From Hemerocallis citrina (lineage: Eukaryota; Streptophyta; Magnoliopsida; Asparagales; Asphodelaceae), in assembly GCA_017893485.1 (NCBI GenBank), contig CM030361.1, positions 307,301,224-307,365,223 of the forward strand: a stretch of 64,000 nt of DNA, in the 5' to 3' direction. Shown here piece after piece: positions 1 through 11,691 of this stretch. A program made the translations under genes and the position numbers. Within the stretch, counting starts at the first letter, position 1; each line of letters opens with the position of its first letter. Below the pieces are notes generated by a model, which worked only from the letters and a program-made list of their open reading frames with translations, did not search any database and was not told the DNA's origin.

Positions 1-71
1 GAATAAAGATTATATCACTCCAACACGGAATTCAGAAAGAATGCATTAAATGCAACATGACTCGATTCGTA

Positions 72-327
72 CTCGAGTGATGAAGAGCAAGAACACAATG
101 ACTTCAGATTCATGGCTCTTGGAGATGGTGAGGTGCAACCACCACTCAAAGAAGAGGTAATCGAAGAACCCACCTATGATGATCTAGTAGACATATACAA
201 TGGCTTAAAATATTATGCAAAGAAATTAAGTCATGAGTTGAAACAATATAAATAAATGTCTAATGAATCACATGACTCCTGTATTGCCACAAATAGAAAG
301 TTGGAAGATGCATATTTGTTGATTATT
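72..327 (+). pseudogene. Copia A gag C-terminal fragment, part 1
   Basis: The translation parallels element B at 49919-50180: an acidic FMAL-type segment, then PTYDDLVDI-like and KLSHELKQYK-like stretches, then a short amphipathic region. This is the helical C-terminal gag region that follows the zinc knuckle in this family. The frame is broken by a TAA at about 252. It is cut at 327 by the inserted solo LTR and resumes at 3786. Confidence 0.75.
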
Positions 328-896
328 TGTCACGCCCCGCTTTCTAAAAAGAATACGGAATACGGATACGTAACAAAAGTCCACCGAATGATTTTCATCA
401 TCCATAAGCTGTTCAGCAATCTTTACAACATACCACAGGAATAATCAGAGTCGGAAGCAAAAGATACAACCAGACATGCATAATTGAAATAAGATACCAA
501 CACAAATTACTTGAAACCAAATACAATAATCTTAAATAATCAAATTCTGAACAAGTCAAATATCCTGGGTCACATCGCCCAAATACAAAATAATTATCCA
601 AGTCACCAAGTACATTTTATTCAAGTTCAAGCCATAAATAATAATAATAATAAAGCAGAAAATGCAGCACTAATACATCATCTCGCCAATACCATCTGGC
701 AGTCGACCATCCTGATCTGTAATTAGTAAATTTGCAGGAGAAGGAAAAATAAAACAAGTACCCGTCAATTGCAAGTTACGGACCACTTATAATGTAGGAT
801 ACAAGTACAGGAGATAGGAAATTCTAAGTAACAGGCCTAGCATGGTATAAGTGTCAATAGAAATATAATGTCTAATCATGAATCAGGAAAATAGAA

Positions 897-1060
897 ACAA
901 GTAGCATGATATACTAACAGGTACAGGTAACATGTATCAAGTATCAAGTAAACAGATAATCAGGTAAACATGTAACAGGTATCAGGTAGCAGGTGTACAG
1001 GTAAACAGGTAATCATGTAACGGGATAATCAGGTAAACAGGTCTACATGAAATCAGATTA
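897..1060. repeat. Degenerate minisatellite inside solo LTR 1
   Basis: Short overlapping repeats of the type CAGGTAAACAGGTAATCAGG, varying in length, occupy this stretch. Shorter related repeats (AATCATGTAGTCATGAA type) lie near 1295-1335. The second copy of this LTR has a repeat block at a similar place built from a different unit (12130-12240). Confidence 0.7.
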
Positions 1061-3244
1061 TGTCATGTCAAATCTTGTTATATTACTATCTAGGTAGCAC
1101 TTCATGCATCCCAGATTTTACTACATGATTGCTACAACAAACAGTTTCGCTTTAGATTTCGTAGTGGATTTCATAGGGCAGTGTAATCAGGTACTGGAAA
1201 CAGGTATAACAGGAATAGGTAGAACCCAATGGTTCTCTTCCGAGTAAATCTTTCTATAGGGAAGCATGCAGTCAGGTAAAAATAACAGGATCGTGAATCA
1301 TGTAGTCATGAATACGTAATCATGTAGTCATGAACACGTAACAGGCAGGCAGGACACAGATACTCATCTCAGTACACATTTCTATATTTTTCACTACTAG
1401 ATCTTTCCCTTAACCCTGGCTTGGTCATTTATTATTATAATCAGGCATGCATGTATGTGTCGCAAAACAAAGCAAGGATAATAGGGTATAAACATGTATC
1501 AAGTTCAGGGTGCAAGATAAATAAGTACAGGTACAAGATAACACATAACAGGGTAAAACTAGTTTTCTAATTCAGGACAGCAAGACAGTGTTGTACAAAA
1601 ACAGTGATTCCCACTACTAAAAATATCCAAATCTGGATCCGTCAAAGAATCTGGAAAATAGACTTCCACACGAATCCAGCCAGTATAAATAAGCCATATG
1701 GTAATTCACAACATCATAACTCAAAATAGATTTGAAAACAGAAAATATGTTCAGCCAGGAATCAGAAAAATGAATTCTCAGTCAGGAAAACTAAATCAAA
1801 ACCTCTCAAATAAATTCAAAAAAAATCTGGGGTATTCTCCTATATGTCTAGCATCCAAATATAAATTTTCATAATATTCCAGTAAAATCAGTTTAATCAT
1901 CAAAAATAAGAAAATATCAAGAAACGATACTGTGAAAAATCTGGAATTCCCAACACTGCTGTACGAAAACTGAAATATCTCGCAAGTCGTGAAACTAAAT
2001 CCAAATCCGCAAAAGGGAGGTGAAAATAGATAAAATAAAATAACTTTCATATTTCACTGATATTCTTCATAAAGTAAAAGGAAATGGGGTGAAAACATAA
2101 TTCTTTACAGAACAGTAACCAAAATACAGCATGTATAGTTTTCATAAATGGGCATGAAACAACGCATAAAACTCACCAATAAAATCCACCAAAATTCTGG
2201 GTAATCCCTAACTAGATAAAGAAACACTAACCAAAATTTTGGTTCAAAATAATATAGGTAGCATCAGTATCAAAATCATTTAGTCATCAAAATCACCGAA
2301 AACGAAATCTAGAAAAAGATCGACACCTCTGTAGTAAAACAGTCATAACTCACTCATATGAAAACAAAATCAAGAAAGGTCAAAGGGGTTGGAAAATAGA
2401 CGAAATTCTCTAAAACTCATATTTTATACTGAAATTAAGTTACTAACTTCAAGACAGTCCAAAACAGCAAACAAAACAGATCAGCGTCAAACTACAAATT
2501 TTTCTCTTTAACGACAACTCAACATATATCATACAAAACTTGTTCAAAGCACAACCAAACATGAAATCAAGTCTACCAAGTATCCAAACTTTATGAATTA
2601 GGGTTATTATCATATCTAAATTAAGCCTATCACATGGTTCTCAACAATTATCCAAATTCTCACAAAAGTCTCACATACATGATCAAGTCAAGAACGAGTA
2701 AAACCTAAGTTAATTTATGTCAATATTGTGTCGTGAAGCAACTATGGTCAAGTTTTCACAATAGAGACAAAACCCATCAAAGATAACACAAACAAGAGTC
2801 GCTTCTAGACCCAACTACACTATAGGTGGTATTTTTAACTTGAATCAAACAAATGAATTGGAGTACAAGTTACTTGCCTTAAATCGGAGATGAAATGACT
2901 CCAAGAATAACGGGAACGGATTTCTGAGCAACAAACAAAAATCCACGAACAAGAGAATCCAAATCCAAGAGTAACGAACCCACGAACAATAGCACGAACA
3001 CACGACACGCTTCTCAAAGCAATAGAAGAGAAAAATCCACAACAAGAAAGATGTGAACTTGTGGTGCTTGAGGCTTGGGAGTGTTGATCGGCAAGGGGGA
3101 TGGAGATCGGATGGGGGATGGAGATCGGGAGTGTGGTCGGAGGTGGGCTCGGCCAAGGTGCAGCCGGAAGGAGGTGCAGCCGGGTGAGGGGGTCGAATCT
3201 GGGGTGCCGGCTGGGTTGGGGTCTCAGGTGTGCAGCCGCCAAGG

Positions 3245-3247
<3 letters not shown>

Positions 3248-3305
<58 letters not shown>
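3248..3305. repeat. (GA)n microsatellite
   Basis: An uninterrupted GA dinucleotide run of about 29 units near the 3' side of solo LTR 1, just upstream of its TATA-like sequence. It is likely hypervariable. Confidence 0.95.
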
Positions 3306-3308
<3 letters not shown>

Positions 3309-3785
3309 TTAGGTGTTAGGGTTAGGGTTTGTGTGAGGGGTTTATATATATAGGATTAGGGTTAAGGAGTTAGGTTATTGGGTAATTAGGTAAATGGGTA
3401 TTTTAGGAGTAGTAATAGGATGGTTTAATGAGTATTGATATAGATTGATTGAATAGGATCTCAAATAGGATTGGGTTTAATTTAGCTTTGGTAAATCTAT
3501 TAGGGATCAACAATAGGGTTGGGAATAGGTTCAGCAACCAACACCACCATAAGCACCCATGAGCACAAGATAAAGAAGACAAGAAGTAAAGAAAGAAAAG
3601 CAATAATAGACGAAGAACGAAACAAAAGACGAACAAAAACCAACACAAGGAGCTCAAAATGAAATAAATGAATATATATTATAAACAACTCCAATATACG
3701 GTTAAAAAAAAATACAAGAGAGATACAAAAAGAGAAAAAATACACCAAAAAAATACATAAAACGAAAAATAGAGGTTACATTATT

Positions 3786-4440
3786 GAGAAATTTGAGTCA
3801 TTTAGGAATGATCATGATTTATTGATAGAGGAAAATGAGTGTGTGAAACAACAAGTTTAAGAATCTCTCGCAATAAATAATAAAAACCTAAAAGAAATTC
3901 ATGAGAAATATGTTTATACTGCTAAACTCACTGATAATCTAAATGAATGCAAAAGAAAATTTGACGAGGTAGTGGAAGGTTGTAAGGAAGTACTCGAATC
4001 AAATAAGATACTTGATGCTACTCTAAATACTCTTCGTTGGAACACTAAAGACGATGAGAAAACTAGAAAAATATTTTGTAGTAGAATAATTGAGCTAGAA
4101 AAATTTGTTAAAAAGTATGAATGGCTCAATTATCATATGACAAGAAATTCAAGATCATATTATGATAATCGAGGACTTGGTTGTAATGAACCACTACATC
4201 GTTAAAATACTAAGCAATCTTGTCATACACATATGCATAGCCACCAAAATAGTTACAAATTAGTACATAACTATGCAAATGTGCATGACCCAAAGCAGAA
4301 TAGCATTACTTGTCACTATTGTTGTAAATTATGACATATATCTGATAAATGTTTATTAAAAATGAATACTAATTTTGTTTGGGTGAAAAATAATGTAAGT
4401 GGAGGAACAATACCAACAAGGGTACCCAAAATTACACCTA
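3786..4440 (+). pseudogene. Copia A gag C-terminal region, part 2
   Basis: This continues the gag coiled-coil region after the solo LTR. It aligns with element B 50190-50860: an FDEVVE-like segment, the LDATL.TLRWNTKDDE motif, a lysine-rich helix and a NSRSYYDNRGLG segment. A CHYC...HISDKC pattern near 4310-4350 is a second, interrupted zinc-knuckle-like motif. Several in-frame stops (for example TAA at about 4204) show it is not translated intact. Confidence 0.7.
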
Positions 4441-4455
4441 CTAATTTTAATGTAG

Positions 4456-5660
4456 GTGCATCAGCGTGCTAAACCTAAAGATCGGTGGTACCTTGATAAT
4501 GGATGCTCAAACCATATGACAGGTGACAACAAATATTTTGCACCACTATCAAGGGAAAGAGGGAAGAATGTCATCTTTGGAGATAATAGCACTGGTCAAA
4601 CCATCGGCAAAGGTAAAATAAATTTTGGTTCATCATGCTCCATTGATGATGTATTTTTGATAAGCGGTTTAAAACATAATTTACTTAGCATTAGTCAATT
4701 ATGCCATAAAGGTTATACAATTCGTTTCGATAAAAATGCATGCATTGTATTAGATAATAATAAATCAAGTTTACTTATTGCAAATATATGCAATAATGTA
4801 TAGGTCGTCAACTCTAATGAATTAGCACAGGAAATATGAGTTGCTTCGTTGCTAGAAACGAAGATGGTTGGTTATGGCATCGGCGAGTTGGACAAACAAG
4901 TATGGATAATCTCAACAAACTTGTCAATAAAGAACTTGTGCGTAGAATTTCCAAAATCAAGTTTGAGAAAGATAAGCCTTGTGATTCATGTCAGTTCGGT
5001 AAGCAAACCAAAAGTTGTCACAAGGCCAAGAAAATGATATCAACATCTAGACCTCTTGAACTTTTGCACATTGACCTTTTTGGACCATCACGAACACATA
5101 GTAATGAAGGTGCACCGTATGCTTTCGTAATTATAGATGACTACAGTAGATTACTTGGATTGTTTTTTTATCACAAAAGAATGACTTCATATGTTTTTCA
5201 AAAATTCTGTCGTCCAGTAGAAAATGAGAAAAAATTTACCATTGTTGCTATTCGTAGTGATCATGGTGGGGAATTTCAAAATAAACTCTTTATGTCCTTT
5301 TGTGAAGAAAAATGAATAAAACATGAGTTCGCTAGTTCTCGCACTCCACTAACAAAATGAGGTTGTTGAGAGGAAAAATTGATATCATCAAGAAATTTCT
5401 TGCACCATGCTTAGCGAAAATGATTTACCAAAATCCTTTTGGGCAGAAGCTGTCAATATAGCATGTTACATCATTAACCAAGTAATCATTAGAAAATATT
5501 TTGAGAAAATGTCTTTTAAATTATATTATGAAAAAGTTTCAAACTTCAGTTATTTTCGTGTATTTGGATGCAAAGTGTTTATTTTAAATACCTTAGATAA
5601 CTTGGAAAATTTGATCGTAAAAGAGATGAAGGCATACTCTTAGGATATTCTCTAAGTAGA
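4456..5660 (+). pseudogene. Copia A protease-integrase remnant
   Basis: The protease segment reads RWYLDNGCSNHMTGD, so the aspartic protease active site is D-N-G instead of the usual D-S-G. It is followed by FGDNSTGQTIGKG and LKHNLLSISQLC, typical of copia proteases. The GAG-pre-integrase (LWHRRVGQ) and the integrase core follow from 4836: LLHIDLFGPSRT, VIIDDYSR and IRSDHGGEFQN supply the first two catalytic aspartates. The third (the ERKN region, about 5355-5380) is frameshifted. The integrase C-terminal region (FGCKVFILNT) is still visible at 5560-5590. Multiple stops make it inactive. Confidence 0.88.
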
Positions 5661-6117
5661 AAAGCATGTCGTGTATTTAATAAGAGAAGACGCATTATTC
5701 CAGAATCTATTGATGTTATATTTGATGCAACTAATCCTCTCACAAGAGGGATATTATATGTTGTTGATGATGATGAGACATGTATTCATATTGAAAAGAA
5801 ACATGTACATAATGAAAAGAGGCCAAATGAAGACTCTCAAAACAACTCATCTCATCAAGATGAAGACCCATCACAACAAACCATCAATCAAAGCACTAAC
5901 AAATCCTTGACGGACGAGATGCACACACAACAAATTGATGCTGTGGAAGATGATCTCACTCCTTCAACAACACAAACTCAACCTCCCACCATTAAAAAAC
6001 GTCCTGCTTGGAAAATCATGTCTAGTCATCTCTCAGACCTTATATGAAGTGATATGTCAATTGTGGTAACTACTCGAACTCAAGCTAAAACTTTCAAGTA
6101 GTTTATTGCATTTGTAT

Positions 6118-7590
6118 CCATACTTGAACCAAAAAAATGTTAAGGAAGCCCTTCATGACAACGATTGGATTGTTGCCATGCAAGAAGAACTTAATCAATT
6201 TGAATGGAATCAAGTATGGAGACTTGTTCCTAGACCCTTTAGTAGAATTATTCTTGGAACGAAATAGGTGTTTAGAAATAAGTTAGACGAATCCGAAAAT
6301 ATTGTTCAAAATAAGGCTCGTCTTGTTGCTCAAGGTTATAACCAACAAGAGAGTCGATTTTGAAAAAACTTTTGCTTTTGTTGCATGGCTTGAAGTCATT
6401 CGCATTTTACTTGCTTTTGCATCATACATGGATTTTTCGCTTTTTTAAATGGATGTCAAATGTGCTTTTTAATATAGTTTTATCTCTGAAGAAGTTTGTA
6501 ATGAACAATCACCTGGGTTCACTGACCCAATACACTCAAACCATGTATTTCGTCTTTGATAAAACGCTATATGGTTTGAAGCAAGCTCCTTGTGCTTGGT
6601 ATGAGCGACTAAGCTCGTTTCTTATTCACACAGGCTTTTCAAAAGAAAAAGTAGACACTACATTTTTTATCAAACATGTTTCTAAAGATATTTTGATTTT
6701 TCAGATTTATATTGATGATATTATATGTGGGTATACTAATGAAAATCTATGCAAGAAATTTTCTAAGTAAATGCAGGATGAATTTGAAATGAGTATGATG
6801 ATAGAATTAACCTACTTTCTTGGACTTCAAGTACAACAACAGAATGATGACATCTTTATAAATAAATCTAAATATTCTAAAGAACTCGTCGAAAAGTTTG
6901 GCCTTGATAGTGCAAATGCATACAAAACTCCTATGGCCACTACCACTAAACTTTCCAAAGATGAATCTGGTAACAATGTTGATATTTCTACTTATCGTGG
7001 TATGATTTGTAGCTTGCTTTTATTACTGCATCTCATCCTGATATAATTTTTAGTGTCTGTCTATGCGCTCGTTTTCAATCGTGTCCAAAAGAATCTCATT
7101 TGGTTGTAATTAAGCGTATCATTCTATTTCTTAAAGGCACACCAAATGTGGGTATTTGGTACCCGAAAAATAGAAAATTTTCTCTTGTAGTCTATTCAAA
7201 TGCCGACTATGGTGGCAGTTTAACAAATAGCGCACAAGCTTTACACACCACTTCATGAAAATTATCTTGTTTCATAGGCATCTAAGAAACAAAATTCTGT
7301 AACTTTGTCCGCCGCCAACGCCGAATATATAGCGTCTGGGTTTTGTTGTGCGCTGGTATTATGAATGAAATACACATTAGAAGACTATAAGGTATTCTTC
7401 GATCACATCCCCATTAAATGCGATAATACTAGCATTGTTCATATGACTAAAAATTCTGATCAACACAGTCGCACTAAGCATATAAAAATTTGCTACCATT
7501 TCATTAAAGATCATTTTCAAAAGGGAGGTATTGTTCTTGATTATGTTTCAACGGATTTACAATTTGCTGATATTTTTACAAAACCATGAA
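6118..7590 (+). pseudogene. Copia A reverse transcriptase-RNase H remnant
   Basis: The RT begins with an EALHDNDWIVAMQEEL-like thumb-proximal block and continues with NKARLVAQGYNQQE, LYGLKQAPCAWYERL and the catalytic YIDD in IYIDDIICGYTNE (about 6703-6735). The connection and RNase H parts include FLGLQVQQ, the TYRGMI segment and, at the end, KNSDQHSRTKHIKI and LQFADIFTKP. Frameshifts and stops occur near 6270, 6355, 6770, 7045 and 7250. Domain order and match to element B make the assignment secure, but it cannot produce a full polymerase. Confidence 0.9.
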
Positions 7591-8359
7591 ATGAAAAACG
7601 TTTTAACTTTTTAAAAGGAGAATTAAACATCATTGATATTTCAGCTTGATAAAAACTTTAATATTTGGTCGCCTAAATAGTCGACTGCCACCCTGTAGGG
7701 TTGTACGGTCGACTGCACAGTCGATCATCCCTCTAACTATTTTTTTTACAGTCATATTTTTCTTTCAATCATTTTGAGTGGTCGACCGACTCTTTTCTGT
7801 TATTTTTGTTTTCAGGGTTTCTGGATATCTTTGGCTATCGGTCGACTGTCCGAATGACCGTACCTGATTTTCTTTTTCTCATATATCTTGTCCCATCTTG
7901 GTGTGTTCCAAGAAGGGAAGAAAACCTTAAAACTTAGAATTTAATTTTTCTTTCATGAATCTCTTCTAAAATGTGTAATTTGTAATTTAGAAATCTCAAA
8001 TCTATAATATCATGTACAACTCTCCCTGTATATCAAACAGTTTCGCGATCAACAGTATCATGTAATTAGGTTTTTCTAGTGGTACCTAAATTGTAATATC
8101 TTTTTCTATTTATGCTGTGTTATTGTAATTCCATTTCTCAAATGTACATCTCCCACAAAATGAATTTTTTTAACCCACATTTATGTATGCATGTTTTCGA
8201 GCACGTTTTGTTTTATGCATATAGGATGCATCATGAGCACACATTTATTTAATTTTTATGTGCAGGAATTTATGGGAAGTATTGGATTAAAGAGTAGCAT
8301 TTGAATTCTTTAAAATTTAAATTCTGAGGTATGTTTTGTTCACACCAAAAAGGGGAGAT
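7591..8359 (+). other. Copia A 3' noncoding region with polypurine tract
   Basis: No coding content. It holds several GTCGAC-centred motifs (7680-7860) of the kind found in element B. The polypurine tract AAAAAGGGGAGA at 8347-8358 is immediately followed by the 3' LTR. Confidence 0.8.
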
Positions 8360-9362
8360 TGATGACCCTAAATTTGGTGTGAACAAAATGAATTATTAAG
8401 ACTAATATATTCAGTTGAGATATACAGTATCTACAGAGAAGGAAAATAAAAACAAAGAGCCAAAAAAATTAGCAATCAAGCAAAAGATGAATGTATCAAA
8501 GAAGATTGATAATATCAAGAAGATTTCAACTTAAGAAACATGTGCTTTAAATCCTCACGGAAGCAAACAAATATTGATTATTTATTTTTTTATGTGAGAA
8601 AATACCATGTAAATAATCGTTGATTGAATAATCAGTTTTGGAAAGAATATAAAGTGGATTTGCAAAATAAAAAATAAATATCAAGTCTGCACGATAACGG
8701 TCAACCGCACATATGTCGGTCGACCTTCACAATAGTCGACCGCTCATCATAGTGCAAATATGAGTCAGTCGACCGGCCACCTCTCGACTTTCGAGTTAAA
8801 GGTGGACGATCGACTGCTCAACAAAGCGGTCGACCGTACTCGTGTAGTTTTAACTATTTTGGAAACATCTTTTCATTTTTGGAAAGATAGGATTCATCGC
8901 TCTATAAATAGAGGTGAATTCACTGAGTATTCTTCAACCCTTGCTATCATTATTTTTCTGAACTAATCATTCAGTCAACGATCTAAATGTGTGAGATTTT
9001 ATTGTTTTCTTCAGTCAAGATCATTATAGATCTTGAAAGTTTTTTTTCCCACTTTGGTGAGTTTTATGGGGCTTATTAATAGAAGTCATGTGGGTGTAAT
9101 ATGACTCTCGGCCTGAATTCCGAGATTCACTGTACAATGTTTTTAAAGTATAGTGGAACGCTTGTAGCGGACTATTGCTATAAGCATGTGGTGTGGACGT
9201 AAACATGGGGGTCGAACCACGTTATATCGTTGTATCTTGCGTGCTTGCTCTGTTTGCTTTCTCTAACTTATCGCCTTACTTTACGCATGTTATTTAAGTT
9301 TTTAATTTCTGCACAATCACCCTATTCACCCCCCCCCCCCCCCCCCCTCCGGATGATTTACA
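8360..9362 (+). repeat. Copia A 3' LTR
   Basis: It begins TGATGACCCTAAATTTGG just after the polypurine tract and ends GGATGATTTACA, matching the end of the element B LTR (GGTGATTCACA). It is about 1,003 bp. It contains several copies of GTCGACCG-type palindromes (8700-8850) and a run of 19 C residues (9329-9347) where element B has a short mixed C/T tract. The partner LTR lies outside the window, so age cannot be estimated. Confidence 0.88.
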
Positions 9363-9459
9363 AAGGACAGAAACAATATATACGTGAGAACGAAGATGAT
9401 TCCAACAACATGAAGGTCTTAGAAAACCGTGTGAGATTCACAAAAATTATGTCAATATA

Positions 9460-9648
9460 TCTCTAATCTCTAATCTCTAATATTATAATGGAGGAGTTGA
9501 AGTTGTCATTTGTATACAACCTAACACGAGCATCACTCGTACATAACTTATATAAAGCATGTCTCAGATTCAAGGCCAGACTATGTCGGAATTTTTACTT
9601 TTAAAAATATATATTTATTAAGACATGTGTCACACGTGTAATTACTAG
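9460..9648 (+). mobile_element. Small non-autonomous Helitron
   Basis: It starts A|TCTCTAATCTCTAAT followed by ATTATAATGG, the usual plant Helitron 5' end. It ends with a hairpin-like GACATGTGTCACACGTG followed by TAATTACTAG. The 3' 40 bp match the 3' end of the Helitron ending at 39171. The host base after CTAG is A, not the canonical T, so the junction may have mutated. No coding capacity. Confidence 0.75.
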
Positions 9649-10354
9649 AAAAAATAGGGAATATTTGATGGAATTATAGAGACAACATATTATTATTCAT
9701 GGAGGAATTACGAAATAGGTTTTGTATATATTCTTACTACTTAGCATGTTACATATATATAAATTCAAAGTTTTGTTATACCTGTAAAATTTGTATTACT
9801 TCATAGCAATCTTGCAACACTTTGAGATGCTCGATTCTAATTGGAACATGTCCTCGGTGGTAAAGAAACACGAAGAAGATAGATGAACCCAACACTAGTG
9901 TTTCGGATCGACACATTAGCAATGTCTTACTTGAGCAAACCCTCAGAATCAGCTCGACCTGACACTGACCATGGTGGTGCCATGGATGACAGTTATGTAA
10001 GTTTGTGTAGTAGTTGTACTGTAACGACTCGGACTACGTCTGAGCACGAACTTAAAAACATATAAATCTGGTAGTTCTTAGATGTAGTGGCAAATGGGTT
10101 CATGATGGTGTACAAGGTCTCACATGACACAAAACGGGCATGCAGGTCAGAATCAAGCAAGATCATCATATCTAGATCGATACATAGAGAGGTCTAATGA
10201 AAATGAGGTGAAAATTTGAGTATTCCTATTTTAAACATTGGCAGTAAAGATATACTAGCCGATAGTGAAGTATTTTGGGGTTTAAATTCTCTTAATAAAT
10301 ATCCCAAAAACTACAGAATATACTCACATCAGTAATAGATAACGAAAGATCGTA
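9649..10354. other. Intergenic, no recognisable feature
   Basis: AT-rich unique-looking sequence. A 60-codon open frame at 9883-10065 has no recognisable domain and I do not call it. Confidence 0.5.
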
Positions 10355-11600
10355 TTAGATTTTTTTCCCCTCCTTTTTAAAAATTTTTTGTGCAGAATTA
10401 AGACATTTTTTTGTTGTTGAAGAAAAGGTGGAGTATCGCCATATGATTAAAGAATAAATAACGAAATAAGCCCAGGAAATCTGAGAAAAAGAAATCGTTA
10501 TAGCCCAGGAAATCTGAGAAAAAGAAACTAAGTAAACTAGTGCATAAACAACAACCTTTGACAACCCAAGGAGAATACATAATAAACTAAGTAGGAAATA
10601 AAGCACGAAGTAAAGCATAAAAGGGGAAGTACAACGTCCTCCAACAGCCCTGGGTGGTAAGCACCAACTGATGGTAGGTCCGAACACAATTTCCTCATCA
10701 TTGTACTGTTGTTGTTGTGGGAATGGTGCATGATGTGAGTAAGTTTTCCATGAATAGAATTACGAGCCATGCTTTTTCAAATTGGAATTTCCTAGGGTGA
10801 CGATGGTTGTCCACCCCAGTGGATAGAATAATAGGGACGTGGTCCGATGTTGGTTTGGGTAGTAGTTTTGCACTTTGCAGTGGGAATTTCGCTTCCCATT
10901 GCATGGAAACCAAAATCCTATCTAGCTTAGCTAGAATGGCAAGGCATGCATGTTTGAACAAGTGAATAACCTATCGAATATGGGATATCGATAAGGTTGT
11001 TATCAGCAATGAAGTTGTTAAACTCTTCTCTATCAGAATCAGAATTACCTCTACCCCTGTAATCAAATGTGAATCATGTGATAATGAAGTCACCATGATC
11101 AGCCATGGGGCTGGCCATTGCGTTTGGATCGAGTGGAGATCATCCCTAAAGGGTGGTCTTTCGTTTAAGCTATATGTGCCATAGACATTGGTGACCACTT
11201 GGATCCAACCATCGCTACGCCTTTGTTGGAGGACAGAAATGGAAAAAAATCCAATCCATACATCCATACACTCAAGGATATCATTATTGATGCAAACAGC
11301 TATGTCCCAGACACGCCATTGGCAGGTTTGAAGTGCCACTCCTTAATATTGTTACCCCCAACATGCCTCAAGTGGTGTGGGTGGTGAAGTTTTATTTCTT
11401 GGAGTCCTACCACATTTGGTTTGGCCAAACATATGGTGTGCATGACCATCTCGCGCATACCTCGGCCGCCTAATCCCCCAATATTCCAATATAGACAATT
11501 CATTGAGGAATGGGAGGGTTAGAAGGGAGTTATCTAAGGTCAACCATAGGCGTTCGCGGTCCCATTCCCATCCCTAAATCTTATTCAGGATGTAGGAGAT
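10355..11600 (-). pseudogene. LINE (plant L1) ORF2 endonuclease remnant
   Basis: Read on the minus strand, 11503-11300 gives NCLYWNIGGLGGRGMRE and GLQEIKL, the N-terminal endonuclease motifs of plant L1 ORF2 (the QE glutamate is catalytic). The region 11339-10971 holds VVTNVYGTYS and PPFRDDL-like blocks with frameshifts. 10961-10698 holds AKLDRILVSMQWE and TSDHVPII, the terminal SDH block. The sequence then passes directly into T-rich, noncoding 3'-UTR-like sequence (10690-10360) without any reverse transcriptase, so the RT and zinc-finger parts are deleted. A 32-bp tandem duplication lies at about 10470-10530. ORF1 of the same LINE continues beyond the inserted solo LTR at 15563. Confidence 0.8.
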
Positions 11601-11691
11601 CCTATCTAGGTCACCATCTACTTCAAGGTGGAAAACTCTCGCTAGACGTGGGATATCAGAATAAGGCATGGAATTAAAAATGGAAGTTAAA

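Larger units (their letters stand above)
328..3780. mobile_element. Solo LTR, 3.45 kb, giant-LTR family copy 1
   Basis: The block begins TGTCACGCCCCG and ends GGTTACA, i.e. TG...CA. It is flanked by a perfect 5-bp target duplication TTATT (323-327 and 3781-3785). Removing it restores the element A gag alignment with element B. No gag, pol, primer-binding site or second terminal repeat is seen inside, so it reads as a solo LTR left by recombination. A TATA-like run (about 3340-3350) lies near the 3' side. The copy at 11692-15557 shares both termini. LTR length and the TGTCACGCCCC start suggest a Ty3/gypsy element such as Tekay/Del; that placement is inference. Confidence 0.85.
1..9362 (+). mobile_element. 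Copia LTR retrotransposon A (5' part outside window)
   Basis: The order gag tail, protease, integrase, reverse transcriptase, RNase H, polypurine tract, 3' LTR is that of Ty1/copia. It is clearly the same family as element B (47896-55995): protein segments match along the length and the LTR ends correspond. The window opens inside gag, so the 5' LTR, PBS and left TSD are missing. A 3.45-kb solo LTR (328-3780) interrupts the gag region. All coding parts carry stops and frameshifts, so the element is dead. The long coiled-coil region between the gag zinc knuckle and the protease suggests a SIRE/Opie-like lineage; that placement is inference. Confidence 0.92.

Noticed and set aside
2835..3242. 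Proline/serine-rich minus-strand frame in solo LTR 1.
   Set aside because: It lies inside the LTR, overlaps another open frame, and has no domain; composition explains it.
9883..10065. Sixty-codon frame as a small gene.
   Set aside because: No homology recognised and no promoter or splice context to support it.
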